From Bacilli bacterium (GTDB taxonomy: Bacteria > Bacillota_I > Bacilli_A > RF39 > UBA660): a stretch of DNA of 60,738 nucleotides. Of this stretch, positions 1 to 8,821 are shown in pieces. The stretch's first letter is position 1; each line of letters begins with the position of its first letter. The notes beneath the pieces are model-generated. The model searched no databases. It was given only the letters and a program-made list of their open reading frames with translations, and was not told where the DNA came from. The position numbers and the translations under genes were made by a program. The stretch spans positions 1-60,738 of the forward strand of contig JAFWRK010000035.1 of the NCBI GenBank assembly GCA_017519965.1, given 5' to 3'.

Positions 1-274
1 CCTCATATGTATTAGGCTCAGGTATTGTTTCTAGTATTAAATATTTCTTAGATAATTTTTCTAAATTAGAAAGATAGTTCTTATAAAAACTATTCTTTTT
101 TATATAACTTATTGTAATGATTGAAATACCACAAATAATAAATATACAGAAACATATAATTGATACAAATATAGGCATTTTAAAAGCATTGAGAATAAGA
201 ACAATTAATATAATTGTACTTAAATATATGATAATACCAATTAAATTGTCTTTTAAATACTCTCTATATTTCAT
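1..274 (-). CDS. Sensor histidine kinase, BceS/GraS-like (N-terminal fragment)
   Basis: The gene runs off the left edge; only about 91 N-terminal codons are visible. They encode two hydrophobic segments (about residues 10-30 and 35-53) separated by only a few residues, then a charged stretch entering the cytoplasm. That is the layout of intramembrane-sensing kinases of the BceS/GraS group, which perceive cell-wall antibiotic stress through a partner ABC transporter rather than an external domain. The ATG overlaps the TGA of the response regulator in an ATGA junction, so the two are translationally coupled. The kinase boxes lie outside the window, so the family call rests on topology and on the regulator next door. 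Confidence 0.7.
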   Translation of the reverse strand, partial: MKYREYLKDNLIGIIIYLSTIILIVLILNAFKMPIFVSIICFCIFIICGISIITISYIKKNSFYKNYLSNLEKLSKKYLILETIPEPNTYE

Positions 275-933
275 ACTATTCTATAACCTATTCCTTTTCT
301 TGTTTCTATAATATCTTCATAACCCAAATCAGATAATTTAGATCTTAATCTACTAATATTAACTGTTAAAGCATTTTCATTAATGTATTCATCATTATTC
401 CATAGATCTGTCATAAGTTCATCTTTAGTAACAATTCTATCTTTATTGCTTAATAATAAATTAAAAATTATAATTTCATTTGTTGTTAATATTATTTCTT
501 TATCATTTCTTTTTACTATACCTTTTCCTATATCAAAAACAATATCCTTATAGGTAATCATACTTTTATTATTTTCACATCTTTTTAGTAGTGCATTAAT
601 TTTTAGTAAAAGAATTGTTGGATTATAAGGTTTTGTAATATAATCATCAGCTCCATATGAATAAGAAATTACTTCATCTGCTTCACTCTCTTTACTAGTA
701 ACCATAATGACTGGAATATTGGATTCTTTTCTTATTTCTTTTAATAATAATTCACCATTTAAATAAGGAATGTTTATATCAAGTAGTATTAAATCTGGAT
801 TAGCATCTAATATTTCTTTTTTAGAATTTTCAAAATCTTTTAATATAATTCCTTCATAATCAGAATTATTCAAAAGAAATAATAATTCTTCTGCTATTGT
901 TTTATCATCCTCTACTATCATTATTCTTTTCAT
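271..933 (-). CDS. OmpR-family response regulator, BceR-like
   Basis: 220 residues, full length. The receiver domain (about 1-120) has the acidic pair E8/D9/D10, the phospho-acceptor D52 in LLLDINIP, T79 in IMVTS and K101 in YITKP. The second half is a winged-helix DNA-binding domain ending in [11 protein letters not shown], typical of OmpR. It is the first gene of an operon with the kinase. RBS AGGTG precedes the ATG. The inverted repeat at 980-995 upstream matches the site I recall for BceR-like regulators, suggesting autoregulation. Target genes (often a BceAB-type ABC transporter) are expected to the left of the window, which is inference. Confidence 0.85.
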   Translation of the reverse strand: MKRIMIVEDDKTIAEELLFLLNNSDYEGIILKDFENSKKEILDANPDLILLDINIPYLNGELLLKEIRKESNIPVIMVTSKESEADEVISYSYGADDYITKPYNPTILLLKINALLKRCENNKSMITYKDIVFDIGKGIVKRNDKEIILTTNEIIIFNLLLSNKDRIVTKDELMTDLWNNDEYINENALTVNISRLRSKLSDLGYEDIIETRKGIGYRIV

Positions 934-951
934 CGGAAATCACCTAGATAT

Positions 952-957
952 ATTATA
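952..957 (-). promoter_or_regulatory. -10 element of the two-component operon
   Basis: TATAAT on the minus strand. There is no good -35 at 17 bases, which fits a promoter needing an activator bound at 980-995. Leader to the ATG is short (about 12 bases). Confidence 0.55.
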
Positions 958-979
958 ACATTTATATAATTATTCTAAT

Positions 980-995
980 ATTACAGTTTTGTAAT
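980..995. promoter_or_regulatory. Candidate BceR-type operator
   Basis: Perfect inverted repeat ATTACA-GTTT-TGTAAT. It fits the TNACA-N4-TGTAA consensus that I recall for regulators of antimicrobial-peptide sensing systems. It sits just upstream of the -10 element of the regulator gene, in the position for activation. Confidence 0.6.
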
Positions 996-1000
996 ATAAA

Positions 1001-1024
1001 AAAGACTAGATTTCTCTAGTCTTT
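1001..1024 (-). terminator. Terminator of ppdK
   Basis: Ten-base stem AAAGACTAGA/TCTAGTCTTT with loop GAAA, followed on the minus strand by a T-rich tract. It lies 10 bases past the ppdK stop. Confidence 0.85.
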
Positions 1025-1034
1025 ATAATTTTAA

Positions 1035-3665
1035 TTACTTATTGTTTTTTGCTTTGATTGCGGCTTGTGCAGCAGCTAGTCTAGCTATAGGAACTCTAAA
1101 TGGCGAGCAAGAAACATAAGTTAATCCTACGTTATGACAGAATTCTACAGATTGAGGATCTCCACCATGTTCACCACAGATTCCTAGCTTAATGTCAGGT
1201 CTAGTCTTTTTACCTAATTCAACAGCCATTTTAACTAATTTTCCAACACCTTTTTGGTCTAATTTAGCAAATGGATCTTGTTCGTAAATCTTGTTTTCAT
1301 AGTATGAACCTAAGAATTTACCAGCATCATCTCTTGAGAAACCAAATGTCATTTGAGTTAAATCATTTGTTCCGAATGAGAAGAATTCAGCTGATTCAGC
1401 AATCTCATCAGCAAGTAATGCTGCTCTAGGAATTTCAATCATTGTACCAATATGATATTGGATATCAGATTTCTTTTCTTTTTTAACAATTTCAGCAGTT
1501 TCTACTACGATATTTTTAACGAAATCTAATTCTTTCTTTTCTCCAACTAATGGAATCATGATTTCAGGAACGATATCATAACCGTCTTCTTCATGAACTT
1601 CGATAGCAGCTTCAATTAAAGCTCTAGTTTGCATTCTAGCAATTTCTGGATAAGTAACTGCTAAACGGCAACCTCTATGTCCCATCATTGGGTTGAATTC
1701 ATGTAATTCATCACATACTTCTTGAATATGTTCTACAGTCATTCCCATAGCTTTAGCTAATTCTTTCATTTCAGCTTCAGTTTTTGGAATAAATTCATGT
1801 AGAGGAGGATCGATATAACGAACTGTCATAGGTAATCCTTTTAATTCTTTATACATAGCTTTGAAATCACCTTTTTGATAAGGGATTAATAAATCTAAGT
1901 ATTTTTCTCTATCTTCTACAGTTTCAGATAGAATCATTCTTCTTAAGTTGAAGATTCTTTCTTCATCGAAGAACATATGCTCTGTACGGCATAATCCAAT
2001 ACCTTCAGCTCCTAATTCAATAGCTTTCTTAGTATCTCTTGGAGTATCAGCATTAGTTCTAACTTTTAATGTTCTGATCTTATCAGCCCATTCCATAACT
2101 CTTCCAAATTCACCAGCAATTGTAGCATCTACTGTTTTAATAGCGCCGTCATAAATATTACCAGTTGAACCATCAATAGAGATTACATCTCCTTCATGGA
2201 ATGTTTTACCAGCTAAAGTAAATTGTTTTTTAGCTTCATCCATAGCGATATCGCCACATCCTGATACACAGCAAGTACCCATACCACGAGCAACTACTGC
2301 TGCGTGTGAAGTCATACCACCACGAACAGTTAAGATACCTTGAGCAACTTTCATACCTGTAATATCTTCAGGTGAAGTTTCAAGTCTAACTAATACAACT
2401 TTTTTACCTTCTCCAGCCCATTTTTCAGCATCTTCAGCTGAGAATACTATTTGACCACAAGCAGCTCCAGGAGATGCTCCTAAACCTTTACCAATAGGTT
2501 CTGCTTCTTTTAATGCTTTAGCATCAAATTGTGGGTGTAATAATGTATCTAAGTTTCTTGGATCAATCATTGCTACAGCTTCTTCTTCAGTACGCATTCC
2601 TTCATCAACTAAATCACAAGCAATCTTTAATGCAGCTTGAGCAGTTCTCTTACCGTTACGAGTTTGTAACATATATAATTGTCCATGTTCAACAGTAAAT
2701 TCCATATCTTGCATGTCTCTATAATGTTCTTCTAGAGTTTTGCATACTTCTTGGAATTGTTTAAATGCTTCAGGGAATTTTTGTTCCATTTCAGCAATCT
2801 TCATTGGAGTTCTAACACCAGCAACAACGTCTTCACCTTGTGCATTTGTTAAGAATTCACCAAATAAACCTTTTTCACCAGTAGCTGGGTCACGAGTAAA
2901 TGCAACTCCAGTACCACAATCATCACCCATGTTACCAAATGCCATAGATTGAACGTTAACAGCAGTTCCCCAAGAATAAGGAATATCGTTATCTCTTCTA
3001 TAAACATTAGCTCTAGGATTATCCCATGAACGGAATACAGCTTTAATAGCTCCCATTAATTGTTCTTTAGGATCACTAGGGAATTCTTTTCCAATTTTCT
3101 TTTTATATTCTTTCTTAAATTGAGAAGCTAATTCTTTTAAATCTTCAGCAGTTAATTCAACATCTTGTTTAACGCCTTTTTTAGCTTTCATCTTATCGAT
3201 TAATTCTTCAAAGTATTTCTTACCTACTTCCATAACTACGTCAGAATACATTTGAATAAATCTTCTATAACAATCCCATGCCCATCTAGGGTTTCCACTC
3301 TTTTCAGCAATAACTTCAACAACATCTTCATTTAAACCTAAGTTAAGAATTGTATCCATCATACCAGGCATTGAAGCTCTAGCTCCTGATCTTACTGAAA
3401 CAAGTAAAGGATTTTCTTTATCACCAAACTTCTTTCCAGTTATTTCTTCCATCTTTCCGATGTACTCATTGATTTGGCCTTGAATTTCATCATTAATTTC
3501 TCTGCCATCTTCATAATATTGAGTACATGCTTCTGTTGTAATTGTAAATCCTTGAGGAACTGGTAATCCAATATTAGTCATTTCTGCTAAGTTAGCACCT
3601 TTACCACCAAGTAATTCACGCATATCAGCATTTCCTTCTTTAAAAAGGTATACATATTTGTGCAC
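1035..3665 (-). CDS. ppdK: Pyruvate, phosphate dikinase
   Basis: Interconverts pyruvate + ATP + Pi and phosphoenolpyruvate + AMP + PPi in the cytosol, a glycolytic or gluconeogenic step common in anaerobic Bacillota. The 876 residues match the family length. An N-terminal ATP-binding domain (GGKGANLAEM near residue 21) is followed by the phosphohistidine domain with GGMTSHAAVVARG (catalytic H454, regulatory T452), and a C-terminal PEP/pyruvate barrel with the catalytic cysteine C830 in GICGEHGG. The start is a GTG placed 7 bases after AAAGGAGG, the only well-placed start. The gene is monocistronic, with its own promoter and terminator. Confidence 0.97.
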   Translation of the reverse strand: MHKYVYLFKEGNADMRELLGGKGANLAEMTNIGLPVPQGFTITTEACTQYYEDGREINDEIQGQINEYIGKMEEITGKKFGDKENPLLVSVRSGARASMPGMMDTILNLGLNEDVVEVIAEKSGNPRWAWDCYRRFIQMYSDVVMEVGKKYFEELIDKMKAKKGVKQDVELTAEDLKELASQFKKEYKKKIGKEFPSDPKEQLMGAIKAVFRSWDNPRANVYRRDNDIPYSWGTAVNVQSMAFGNMGDDCGTGVAFTRDPATGEKGLFGEFLTNAQGEDVVAGVRTPMKIAEMEQKFPEAFKQFQEVCKTLEEHYRDMQDMEFTVEHGQLYMLQTRNGKRTAQAALKIACDLVDEGMRTEEEAVAMIDPRNLDTLLHPQFDAKALKEAEPIGKGLGASPGAACGQIVFSAEDAEKWAGEGKKVVLVRLETSPEDITGMKVAQGILTVRGGMTSHAAVVARGMGTCCVSGCGDIAMDEAKKQFTLAGKTFHEGDVISIDGSTGNIYDGAIKTVDATIAGEFGRVMEWADKIRTLKVRTNADTPRDTKKAIELGAEGIGLCRTEHMFFDEERIFNLRRMILSETVEDREKYLDLLIPYQKGDFKAMYKELKGLPMTVRYIDPPLHEFIPKTEAEMKELAKAMGMTVEHIQEVCDELHEFNPMMGHRGCRLAVTYPEIARMQTRALIEAAIEVHEEDGYDIVPEIMIPLVGEKKELDFVKNIVVETAEIVKKEKKSDIQYHIGTMIEIPRAALLADEIAESAEFFSFGTNDLTQMTFGFSRDDAGKFLGSYYENKIYEQDPFAKLDQKGVGKLVKMAVELGKKTRPDIKLGICGEHGGDPQSVEFCHNVGLTYVSCSPFRVPIARLAAAQAAIKAKNNK

Positions 3666-3696
3666 AATGATTCCTCCTTTTTATGACACACACAAT

Positions 3697-3702
3697 ATTA
3701 TA
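3697..3702 (-). promoter_or_regulatory. -10 element of ppdK
   Basis: TATAAT about 20 bases upstream of the Shine-Dalgarno sequence. The -35 region falls inside the upstream terminator hairpin and is not consensus. Confidence 0.6.
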
Positions 3703-3713
3703 CCAAAAAACGT

Positions 3714-3738
3714 AAAAACAAGAGATATAATCTCTTGT
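3714..3738 (-). terminator. Terminator of the ABC-2 exporter operon
   Basis: Nine-base stem ACAAGAGAT/ATCTCTTGT with a three-base loop, followed on the minus strand by TTTT and a further T run. It directly abuts the ppdK promoter. Confidence 0.8.
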
Positions 3739-3790
3739 CTTTACAGTCTATTTACCATAAAAATTATTAATATAACAATAAGTATTTTTT

Positions 3791-4585
3791 CTAGCTTCTA
3801 CCGCCCATTAAATTACTTGAAGAATAGTTTTTTAAGCCTTTATTAAAAGTGTAAAATGCTAACAATATAATGAATATTGTAAATGCAATTACAATAAGCA
3901 AAGAAGTTATATCAAACTCCATAATTATATGAACTGGAATCCAAACTGAAAATGCTGTTGGTATTAATGTAAAAAAGATAATTTTAACAAACCTATTAAA
4001 TATAATATCAGGATATAAAGAAGAACTTATCATAGCATTCTCTAAAGCATCAATAATAATACTAGATCTATAGAAATAAAATGTTAACGAATTAAATATA
4101 CATACGAAACTAGCATATATTAAACCACCAGTAATAATTAAGAATGTATATAAGAATAAATTTCTAATACTAAAATTAAATACAATTAAAGCAATATATC
4201 CATATATTAAATCTCCAAAAGCCGATGGTTCTAAACTTGATGTAGCTAAATAACATAAAGTGTTCTTTGGCATTACTAAATAAGCATCTAGTTTACCTTC
4301 TTCAATATACTCTGGCATCTTCATAATACCATTAAAGAATATATGAGCTATACCAAAAGCTCCACTAGATAAAGCCCAGAACAACATTACATCATTTAAA
4401 CTATAACCACCTAAATTATTACATATGCCAAAAATAGTAAGCCATTGAATAATAAAAGATGCATTATTAAGTATCATCGATACAATAGATGTCATAAAAG
4501 CAATATTATTTTCCATGCATCTCATTAAATTATATTTAAAAGACAAAAACATTATCTTTAAATTATTTTTAACCTCCATTAACAT
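3791..4585 (-). CDS. ABC-2 type exporter permease, second subunit
   Basis: 264 residues with about six hydrophobic segments and no signal peptide. Size, order and pairing with a second permease and a 326-residue ATPase match the three-gene ABC-2 cassettes with DUF990-type permeases (PF06182). The substrate is unknown. It overlaps the upstream permease gene by 17 bases. The first ATG has only a weak RBS; a GGAGG lies a few bases inside the frame, but no good start follows it, so the N-terminus is uncertain by a few residues. Confidence 0.75.
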   Translation of the reverse strand: MLMEVKNNLKIMFLSFKYNLMRCMENNIAFMTSIVSMILNNASFIIQWLTIFGICNNLGGYSLNDVMLFWALSSGAFGIAHIFFNGIMKMPEYIEEGKLDAYLVMPKNTLCYLATSSLEPSAFGDLIYGYIALIVFNFSIRNLFLYTFLIITGGLIYASFVCIFNSLTFYFYRSSIIIDALENAMISSSLYPDIIFNRFVKIIFFTLIPTAFSVWIPVHIIMEFDITSLLIVIAFTIFIILLAFYTFNKGLKNYSSSNLMGGRS

Positions 4586-5360
4586 TTAACTTCTTTACCC
4601 CCTTTCCATATATTACAAAAAGTAATAATAAAATAACTAAAATTGTAATTAATTGTGTAATTAAAACTTCTTTAAAACCATTGAAACTATAATTAATAAT
4701 TAAACTAGCTGGTCCTGAAGAAACACCATATATAGGGTTATATCTAATAATCTTTTGAACAATATTTGGAAACATTTCTAAAGGGAATAAAACACCAAAT
4801 ATTAATACAATTTTTCCATAAATATTTTGAAATGGTTTAGAATCTTCAACCCAAAAAGCTAACATACTAATTAATATTTTCATTAAACCAGTAATTAATA
4901 CTCCTAAAAAGAATATAACTATACCACTTAATAAAGTATGAATATTAAATCCATCAATTGATCCAGCAAATATTAAACCTAAACAAATAGCTATAATTGA
5001 AAATATTGTAAATCTAATAAACGTATCAGCTAAATATTTAGAAATAACAAATACAATATAATGATATGGCTTATTAATTTGGTAAGCAATATTACCAGAT
5101 TTAATATTATTTCTTACTTCATCAGTAGCAACTTTACTACCGGCTCCAAAAGTAATCATTTCAGCAAGTAATAAATACCAAATCATTTGATTAAAAGAAT
5201 AACCATTAATTAATGATTCACTATCTTTATAAATAAAAGACCACAAACTAATTAAAATTAATAAAGTAATTACAAATCCAGCAATTCTAAATAATATATT
5301 AGAAGCATATTGTAATGAATCATTAAATGTAGTCTTCATTACATATAAATATTTTTTCAT
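4569..5360 (-). CDS. ABC-2 type exporter permease, first subunit
   Basis: 263 residues with six predicted membrane spans. Length and context match DUF990-type ABC-2 permeases, which act as a heterodimer with the neighbouring permease. The ATG overlaps the TGA of the ATPase gene (ATGA junction), so the three genes form one coupled operon. The exported substrate cannot be told from sequence. Confidence 0.75.
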   Translation of the reverse strand: MKKYLYVMKTTFNDSLQYASNILFRIAGFVITLLILISLWSFIYKDSESLINGYSFNQMIWYLLLAEMITFGAGSKVATDEVRNNIKSGNIAYQINKPYHYIVFVISKYLADTFIRFTIFSIIAICLGLIFAGSIDGFNIHTLLSGIVIFFLGVLITGLMKILISMLAFWVEDSKPFQNIYGKIVLIFGVLFPLEMFPNIVQKIIRYNPIYGVSSGPASLIINYSFNGFKEVLITQLITILVILLLLFVIYGKGVKKLNVNGG

Positions 5361-6337
5361 TTCTTACTTCCTTTATAAATACTACTAATAATAGTTTCCA
5401 AAGGTACATTAGAAATATTAATATCTAAAATATGATCCGGATCTAATAATTTAATAGCATCAGTAATACTCTTCTTACTTAAATCTACTTCTAATTTCAA
5501 GTTATAATCTTTATCTTTTAAAATAGTAATACCATCAATTTCATCTAAATTAACTTTAGTATTCATCTTAGCTTCCACAATCTTTTTATCTAAATAATGG
5601 TATTTTAAATTTTCCATAGTATCATCTAAAACTATCTTACCATCATTAACTATAATGACTCTCTTACATAATTTTTCAATATCGCCAACATCGTGACTAG
5701 TTAGAAAAATAGTAGTTTTCTTTTCTTTATTTAATCTCTTAATAAATACTCTTATTTTTTCTTTTATAACTGGATCTAATCCAATAGTAGGTTCATCTAA
5801 GAATAATATATCTGGTTCATGAATTAATGAAGCAACTATTTCGCATATCATTCTTTGACCTAAAGATAAACCTCTAACAGGAGTATTAATAAATTCATCT
5901 AATTCAAAAATACTTTTGTATTCATCAATTCTCTTCTCTACTACAGCTTCTGGAATATCATATATAGCACCAAAGAATTTAAAATTATCATAAGGTGTTA
6001 AATGAATCCATAATTGTTCTTTTTGACCAAAAACAGTACCAATTTCATAAGCTAGTCTTTTTCTTTCCTTTTGTGGATTTATACCCATAATCGATATTTC
6101 TCCACTAGTAGGATATAAAATACCAGTAAGCATTTTTATAGTAGTTGATTTACCAGCTCCATTTGGACCAATAAAAGCTAGTACTTCTCCTCTTTCAACT
6201 GAAAAACTAATATTATTAACTGCTTTTTTATTATTATATATAGGCTTAAATATAGCTTTTAAACTACCTTTTAAACCTTTATCTTTTATCTTAACTTTAA
6301 AAGTTTTCGAAAGATTTTTAACTTCTATAGCTTTCAT
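5357..6337 (-). CDS. ABC exporter ATPase of the ABC-2 cassette
   Basis: 326 residues, longer than a minimal ATPase, as is usual for partners of DUF990 permeases. Walker A is GPNGAGKST (57-65), the signature is LSLGQRM (about 157), Walker B is ILFLDEPTIGLDP and the switch histidine lies in LTSHD. About 90 C-terminal residues form an extra domain. A good RBS (AGAGGTG) precedes the ATG. The gene follows a GNAT acetyltransferase gene by 11 bases on the same strand, so both may share a transcript. Confidence 0.88.
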   Translation of the reverse strand: MKAIEVKNLSKTFKVKIKDKGLKGSLKAIFKPIYNNKKAVNNISFSVERGEVLAFIGPNGAGKSTTIKMLTGILYPTSGEISIMGINPQKERKRLAYEIGTVFGQKEQLWIHLTPYDNFKFFGAIYDIPEAVVEKRIDEYKSIFELDEFINTPVRGLSLGQRMICEIVASLIHEPDILFLDEPTIGLDPVIKEKIRVFIKRLNKEKKTTIFLTSHDVGDIEKLCKRVIIVNDGKIVLDDTMENLKYHYLDKKIVEAKMNTKVNLDEIDGITILKDKDYNLKLEVDLSKKSITDAIKLLDPDHILDINISNVPLETIISSIYKGSKK

Positions 6338-6348
6338 ACTTTCACCTC

Positions 6349-6948
6349 TTATCTTCTTATATTTATATTATCACATTGACCATATAAGTCTCTATAATTT
6401 TCAAGTGATTCATTAACGTTTATTTCATATCTATGACACAATTCATTATCATATGGATCAATAAATTCGTTAATTAAAATTCCACCTAAAGCAATCATTG
6501 TTCTTTCCGATGCTGGATTAGATACATTACAATCTAATACAACAGTATCTAATCCATACCATCTACAAACTTCTAATGCTAGATATAGATTATAGTGATT
6601 GTAACCATTTCCTCTTTCACTTGGTCTAATACCATAACCTATATGACCACCACATCTAGCTAACCTGTCATTTAAACGACATCTTATATTATTCATCCCT
6701 ATTATTCTATTATCACTCTCACGAACTAAAAAATATGTTAAACAAGGGACTCGATCATCATCCACATTATATATAGCATCGTAAATACGATTTAACCATT
6801 CCTCATAGTGTTCCTCATTTAAAGAAACATATCTATCTAGTCCACCACAACCATTTATATTGGAACCACATTCTAAATGTTCTCTTATATAATTAATTGC
6901 ATCTTCACGATAATCTATTGATGGTCTCACTAGTCTAAGTCTTTCCAT
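6349..6948 (-). CDS. GNAT-family N-acetyltransferase
   Basis: 199 residues. The acetyl-CoA binding region is seen as HIGYGIRPSERGNGYNHYNL (about 97-116), a form of the R/Q-x-x-G-x-G/A loop, with the preceding core strand in YFLVRESDNRIIGMN. It resembles predicted acetyltransferases of the COG3981 type. The acceptor is unknown. It sits in a run with two other acetyltransferase genes and a nucleotidyltransferase, the kind of cluster that modifies small molecules such as antibiotics, but nothing here identifies one. Confidence 0.8.
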   Translation of the reverse strand: MERLRLVRPSIDYREDAINYIREHLECGSNINGCGGLDRYVSLNEEHYEEWLNRIYDAIYNVDDDRVPCLTYFLVRESDNRIIGMNNIRCRLNDRLARCGGHIGYGIRPSERGNGYNHYNLYLALEVCRWYGLDTVVLDCNVSNPASERTMIALGGILINEFIDPYDNELCHRYEINVNESLENYRDLYGQCDNINIRR

Positions 6949-6965
6949 ATTTTCACCCCTTTTCT

Positions 6966-7428
6966 CTATAATTTAAATTCCATTCTTAAAGTTTGTACTT
7001 CAAGATTATTCTTTATGTAAAAGTCTATTGCATTTTTATTAAATGCCCATACAGATAGAATAATTTCTTCACAATTCTTACTTCTAGCTATTTTCTTAGC
7101 TTCATTCATTAACTCTGTACCAAAACCTGTACCACGGTTTGAAGAATCTATTCCTAATTCATGTATATGCATTAACTTTCTTCTTCTAGTTAAATCTCCA
7201 CCAACAAATCCTATTTCAGCAAACATAAATCCATTAACTTTATTATTAGAATCAACTGATACTAACTTAATAAATTTATGAGAATGCATTCTTTCTTTAA
7301 ATTTATCGATAGGGACAAGGATCCAGAGGAAGAAAGATATCTTTTCGACCATTTACATGTATCATTTGCACTTGCATAAATATTCGATTAACGTCTAGAA
7401 AATCTTTATGCTGCATTTTTCTTATCAT
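6966..7428 (-). pseudogene. GNAT-family acetyltransferase with a frameshift
   Basis: The downstream frame (ending at 6966) carries the GNAT core, including the acetyl-CoA loop DSSNRGTGFGTELM, but begins without a sensible N-terminus or RBS. The missing start lies in another frame from 7428, with ATG and RBS AGAGG. It encodes 41 residues beginning MIRKMQHKDFLDVNRIF and containing the typical GNAT stretch VNGRKDIF, then hits TAA at 7303-7305. Removing one base of the CCC run near 7312-7316 joins the halves into a normal protein of about 155 residues. This is either a genuine inactivating frameshift or a sequencing or assembly error. Confidence 0.8.
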
Positions 7429-7433
7429 ATCTT

Positions 7434-8177
7434 TTACCTCTCTTCCATTATTTCTTTTAAAACAAAATTATTTATATCAAATTTGCCATCTTTAATAACA
7501 AATTCATAAAGTTTATCAAGATTATCTTTCTTTGGATAATCAAAACAATTAATAACTAGTTCATTAAATCTATTATTAGGAAATCTATCGATGTTATATT
7601 TCTTACGATATAAAGGATCTTTAAAGAATCTTTCTATCTTATGTTCAGGTAACATATAATAATCATTATTGTATAAATAAGCTTCAACTAAATATTTTAA
7701 ACATTGATAATATGGCATCTTATTATGGTATTTACACGCTTTATAATCTTCATAAGCATCCCAACATCGATAATATTTCATAATGTCATATTCATTCTTT
7801 TTCTTTAAAGCAATAAGAGCTTTCTTCTTAAGTTTATTTACATTTCTTTGATTACCATATAATAGTTTTCCATTAATTAACATATTAGCAACACTGCCAC
7901 CATGTCCTCGTTTGTCATTAAGAATATAATCTTCAACTTTATAAATTGGATTCATAAAATATTCAATTATATAATTACCAACTTTCTTATTACCTCTTTC
8001 ACGGTAACCACATTTATCATTTAAAATCATATAAACATCTATATCACTATATTTATTGTTATTATTAACTGCATAACTTCCTATTAATAATATTGCTTCA
8101 ACTTCCTTTTTATTCTTATAATCTTTAATAAACTCATTTAAGGCATCTTTCCACTCGTTTTGAGGGATTTGTCCCAC
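7434..8177 (-). CDS. Nucleotidyltransferase-domain protein (Pol beta superfamily)
   Basis: 247 residues. The active-site pattern is G-S-x10-D-x-D, seen as LLIGSYAVNNNNKYSDIDVY (about 31-50), as in aminoglycoside adenylyltransferases and minimal nucleotidyltransferases. A helical C-terminal region follows. It probably transfers a nucleotide to a small molecule, but the substrate is not identifiable. The best in-frame start is a GTG just past the stop of the upstream gene. An ATG nearer the RBS is out of frame and opens only a 16-codon frame, so the start is not certain. The frameshifted acetyltransferase follows within 6 bases. Confidence 0.75.
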   Translation of the reverse strand: MGQIPQNEWKDALNEFIKDYKNKKEVEAILLIGSYAVNNNNKYSDIDVYMILNDKCGYRERGNKKVGNYIIEYFMNPIYKVEDYILNDKRGHGGSVANMLINGKLLYGNQRNVNKLKKKALIALKKKNEYDIMKYYRCWDAYEDYKACKYHNKMPYYQCLKYLVEAYLYNNDYYMLPEHKIERFFKDPLYRKKYNIDRFPNNRFNELVINCFDYPKKDNLDKLYEFVIKDGKFDINNFVLKEIMEER

Positions 8178-8185
8178 ATTTCATC

Positions 8186-8701
8186 TTAATTCCTTCTTTC
8201 TTTTCTATAAGTCATATGTATACTTCTAGTAGGATTTCCTATACCATCAGTTATTTTCTTAGGTCTACCATTTTTATAGAATCCTATCTTTTCATATACG
8301 TGAACTGCTCTCGGATTATTTTCATGTACTTTTAAAGTAATTCTTTTAACATTCATGACATTATATCCATAATCAATTATTCTTTTAATTATTTCTTGTC
8401 CATAATGTTTATCTTGAGCAGTTGGTGTTATCCATATACCTATTTCTCCAGTTTCATTCTTTATTTCATGAAATCCTGCTGTACCAATAGGTTTATTAGT
8501 TACCTTTTCAATTACAGTGAATTGATCAGTATCTTTGTTGGCTTTAATCCATCCCATTTCATCTTCACGAGTATATATACGTGGACTATTTGAAATATAT
8601 TGATATATTTCTGGATTATTCATATTCTCAACATAAAAGTCCACATACTTTTCATTCATTCTAACGAAATAGACTCGTTCAGTTTCCATTATCGTTTCCA
8701 T
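8186..8701 (-). CDS. RimJ/RimL-type GNAT acetyltransferase
   Basis: 171 residues from the chosen start. The N-terminal TERVYFVRM, the middle GTAGFHEI and IGIWITP, and the acetyl-CoA loop around HYGQEIIKRI followed by HENNPRAVHVYEKIGF are the standard RimL-like layout. Such enzymes acetylate protein N-termini, diamines or antibiotics; the acceptor here is unknown. The ATG at 8701 is preferred to one three codons upstream because that one lies within the RBS AAAGGATGA. First gene of the acetyltransferase/nucleotidyltransferase run. Confidence 0.85.
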   Translation of the reverse strand: METIMETERVYFVRMNEKYVDFYVENMNNPEIYQYISNSPRIYTREDEMGWIKANKDTDQFTVIEKVTNKPIGTAGFHEIKNETGEIGIWITPTAQDKHYGQEIIKRIIDYGYNVMNVKRITLKVHENNPRAVHVYEKIGFYKNGRPKKITDGIGNPTRSIHMTYRKERRN

Positions 8702-8734
8702 AAATTTCATCCTTTCTAATTATTTTTATCTTTT

Positions 8735-8821
8735 AAACAAAAAAGAGTCACATATAACATGTGACTCCGAATTACTTCGTGTAGGATTATTTATTCCCTA
8801 TGTAGCTTTATACATACTCAC
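8735..8821 (-). ncRNA. Structured RNA element, copy A
   Basis: On the minus strand the order is: GUGAG (8817-8821); hairpin UAUGUA/UACAUA (8811-8816 with 8799-8804) with loop UAAAGC; GGG; linker; CCUACACG (8778-8785); CGGAGUCAC (8761-8769); and a terminator hairpin with a T run (8738-8767). The same order and conserved blocks occur in copy B at 9011-9101, but the hairpin stem has a different sequence that still pairs. GUGAG could also pair with CUACAC around a bulged A. It overlaps the end of a 51-codon reading frame. I do not recognise a known RNA class. Confidence 0.6.
8738..8767 (-). terminator. Terminator of RNA element A
   Basis: Nine-base stem GAGTCACAT/ATGTGACTC followed by six T residues on the minus strand. 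Confidence 0.9.

Noticed and set aside
1948..2952. Plus-strand frames within ppdK
   Set aside because: Shadows of a gene with intact catalytic motifs; no RBS or promoter.
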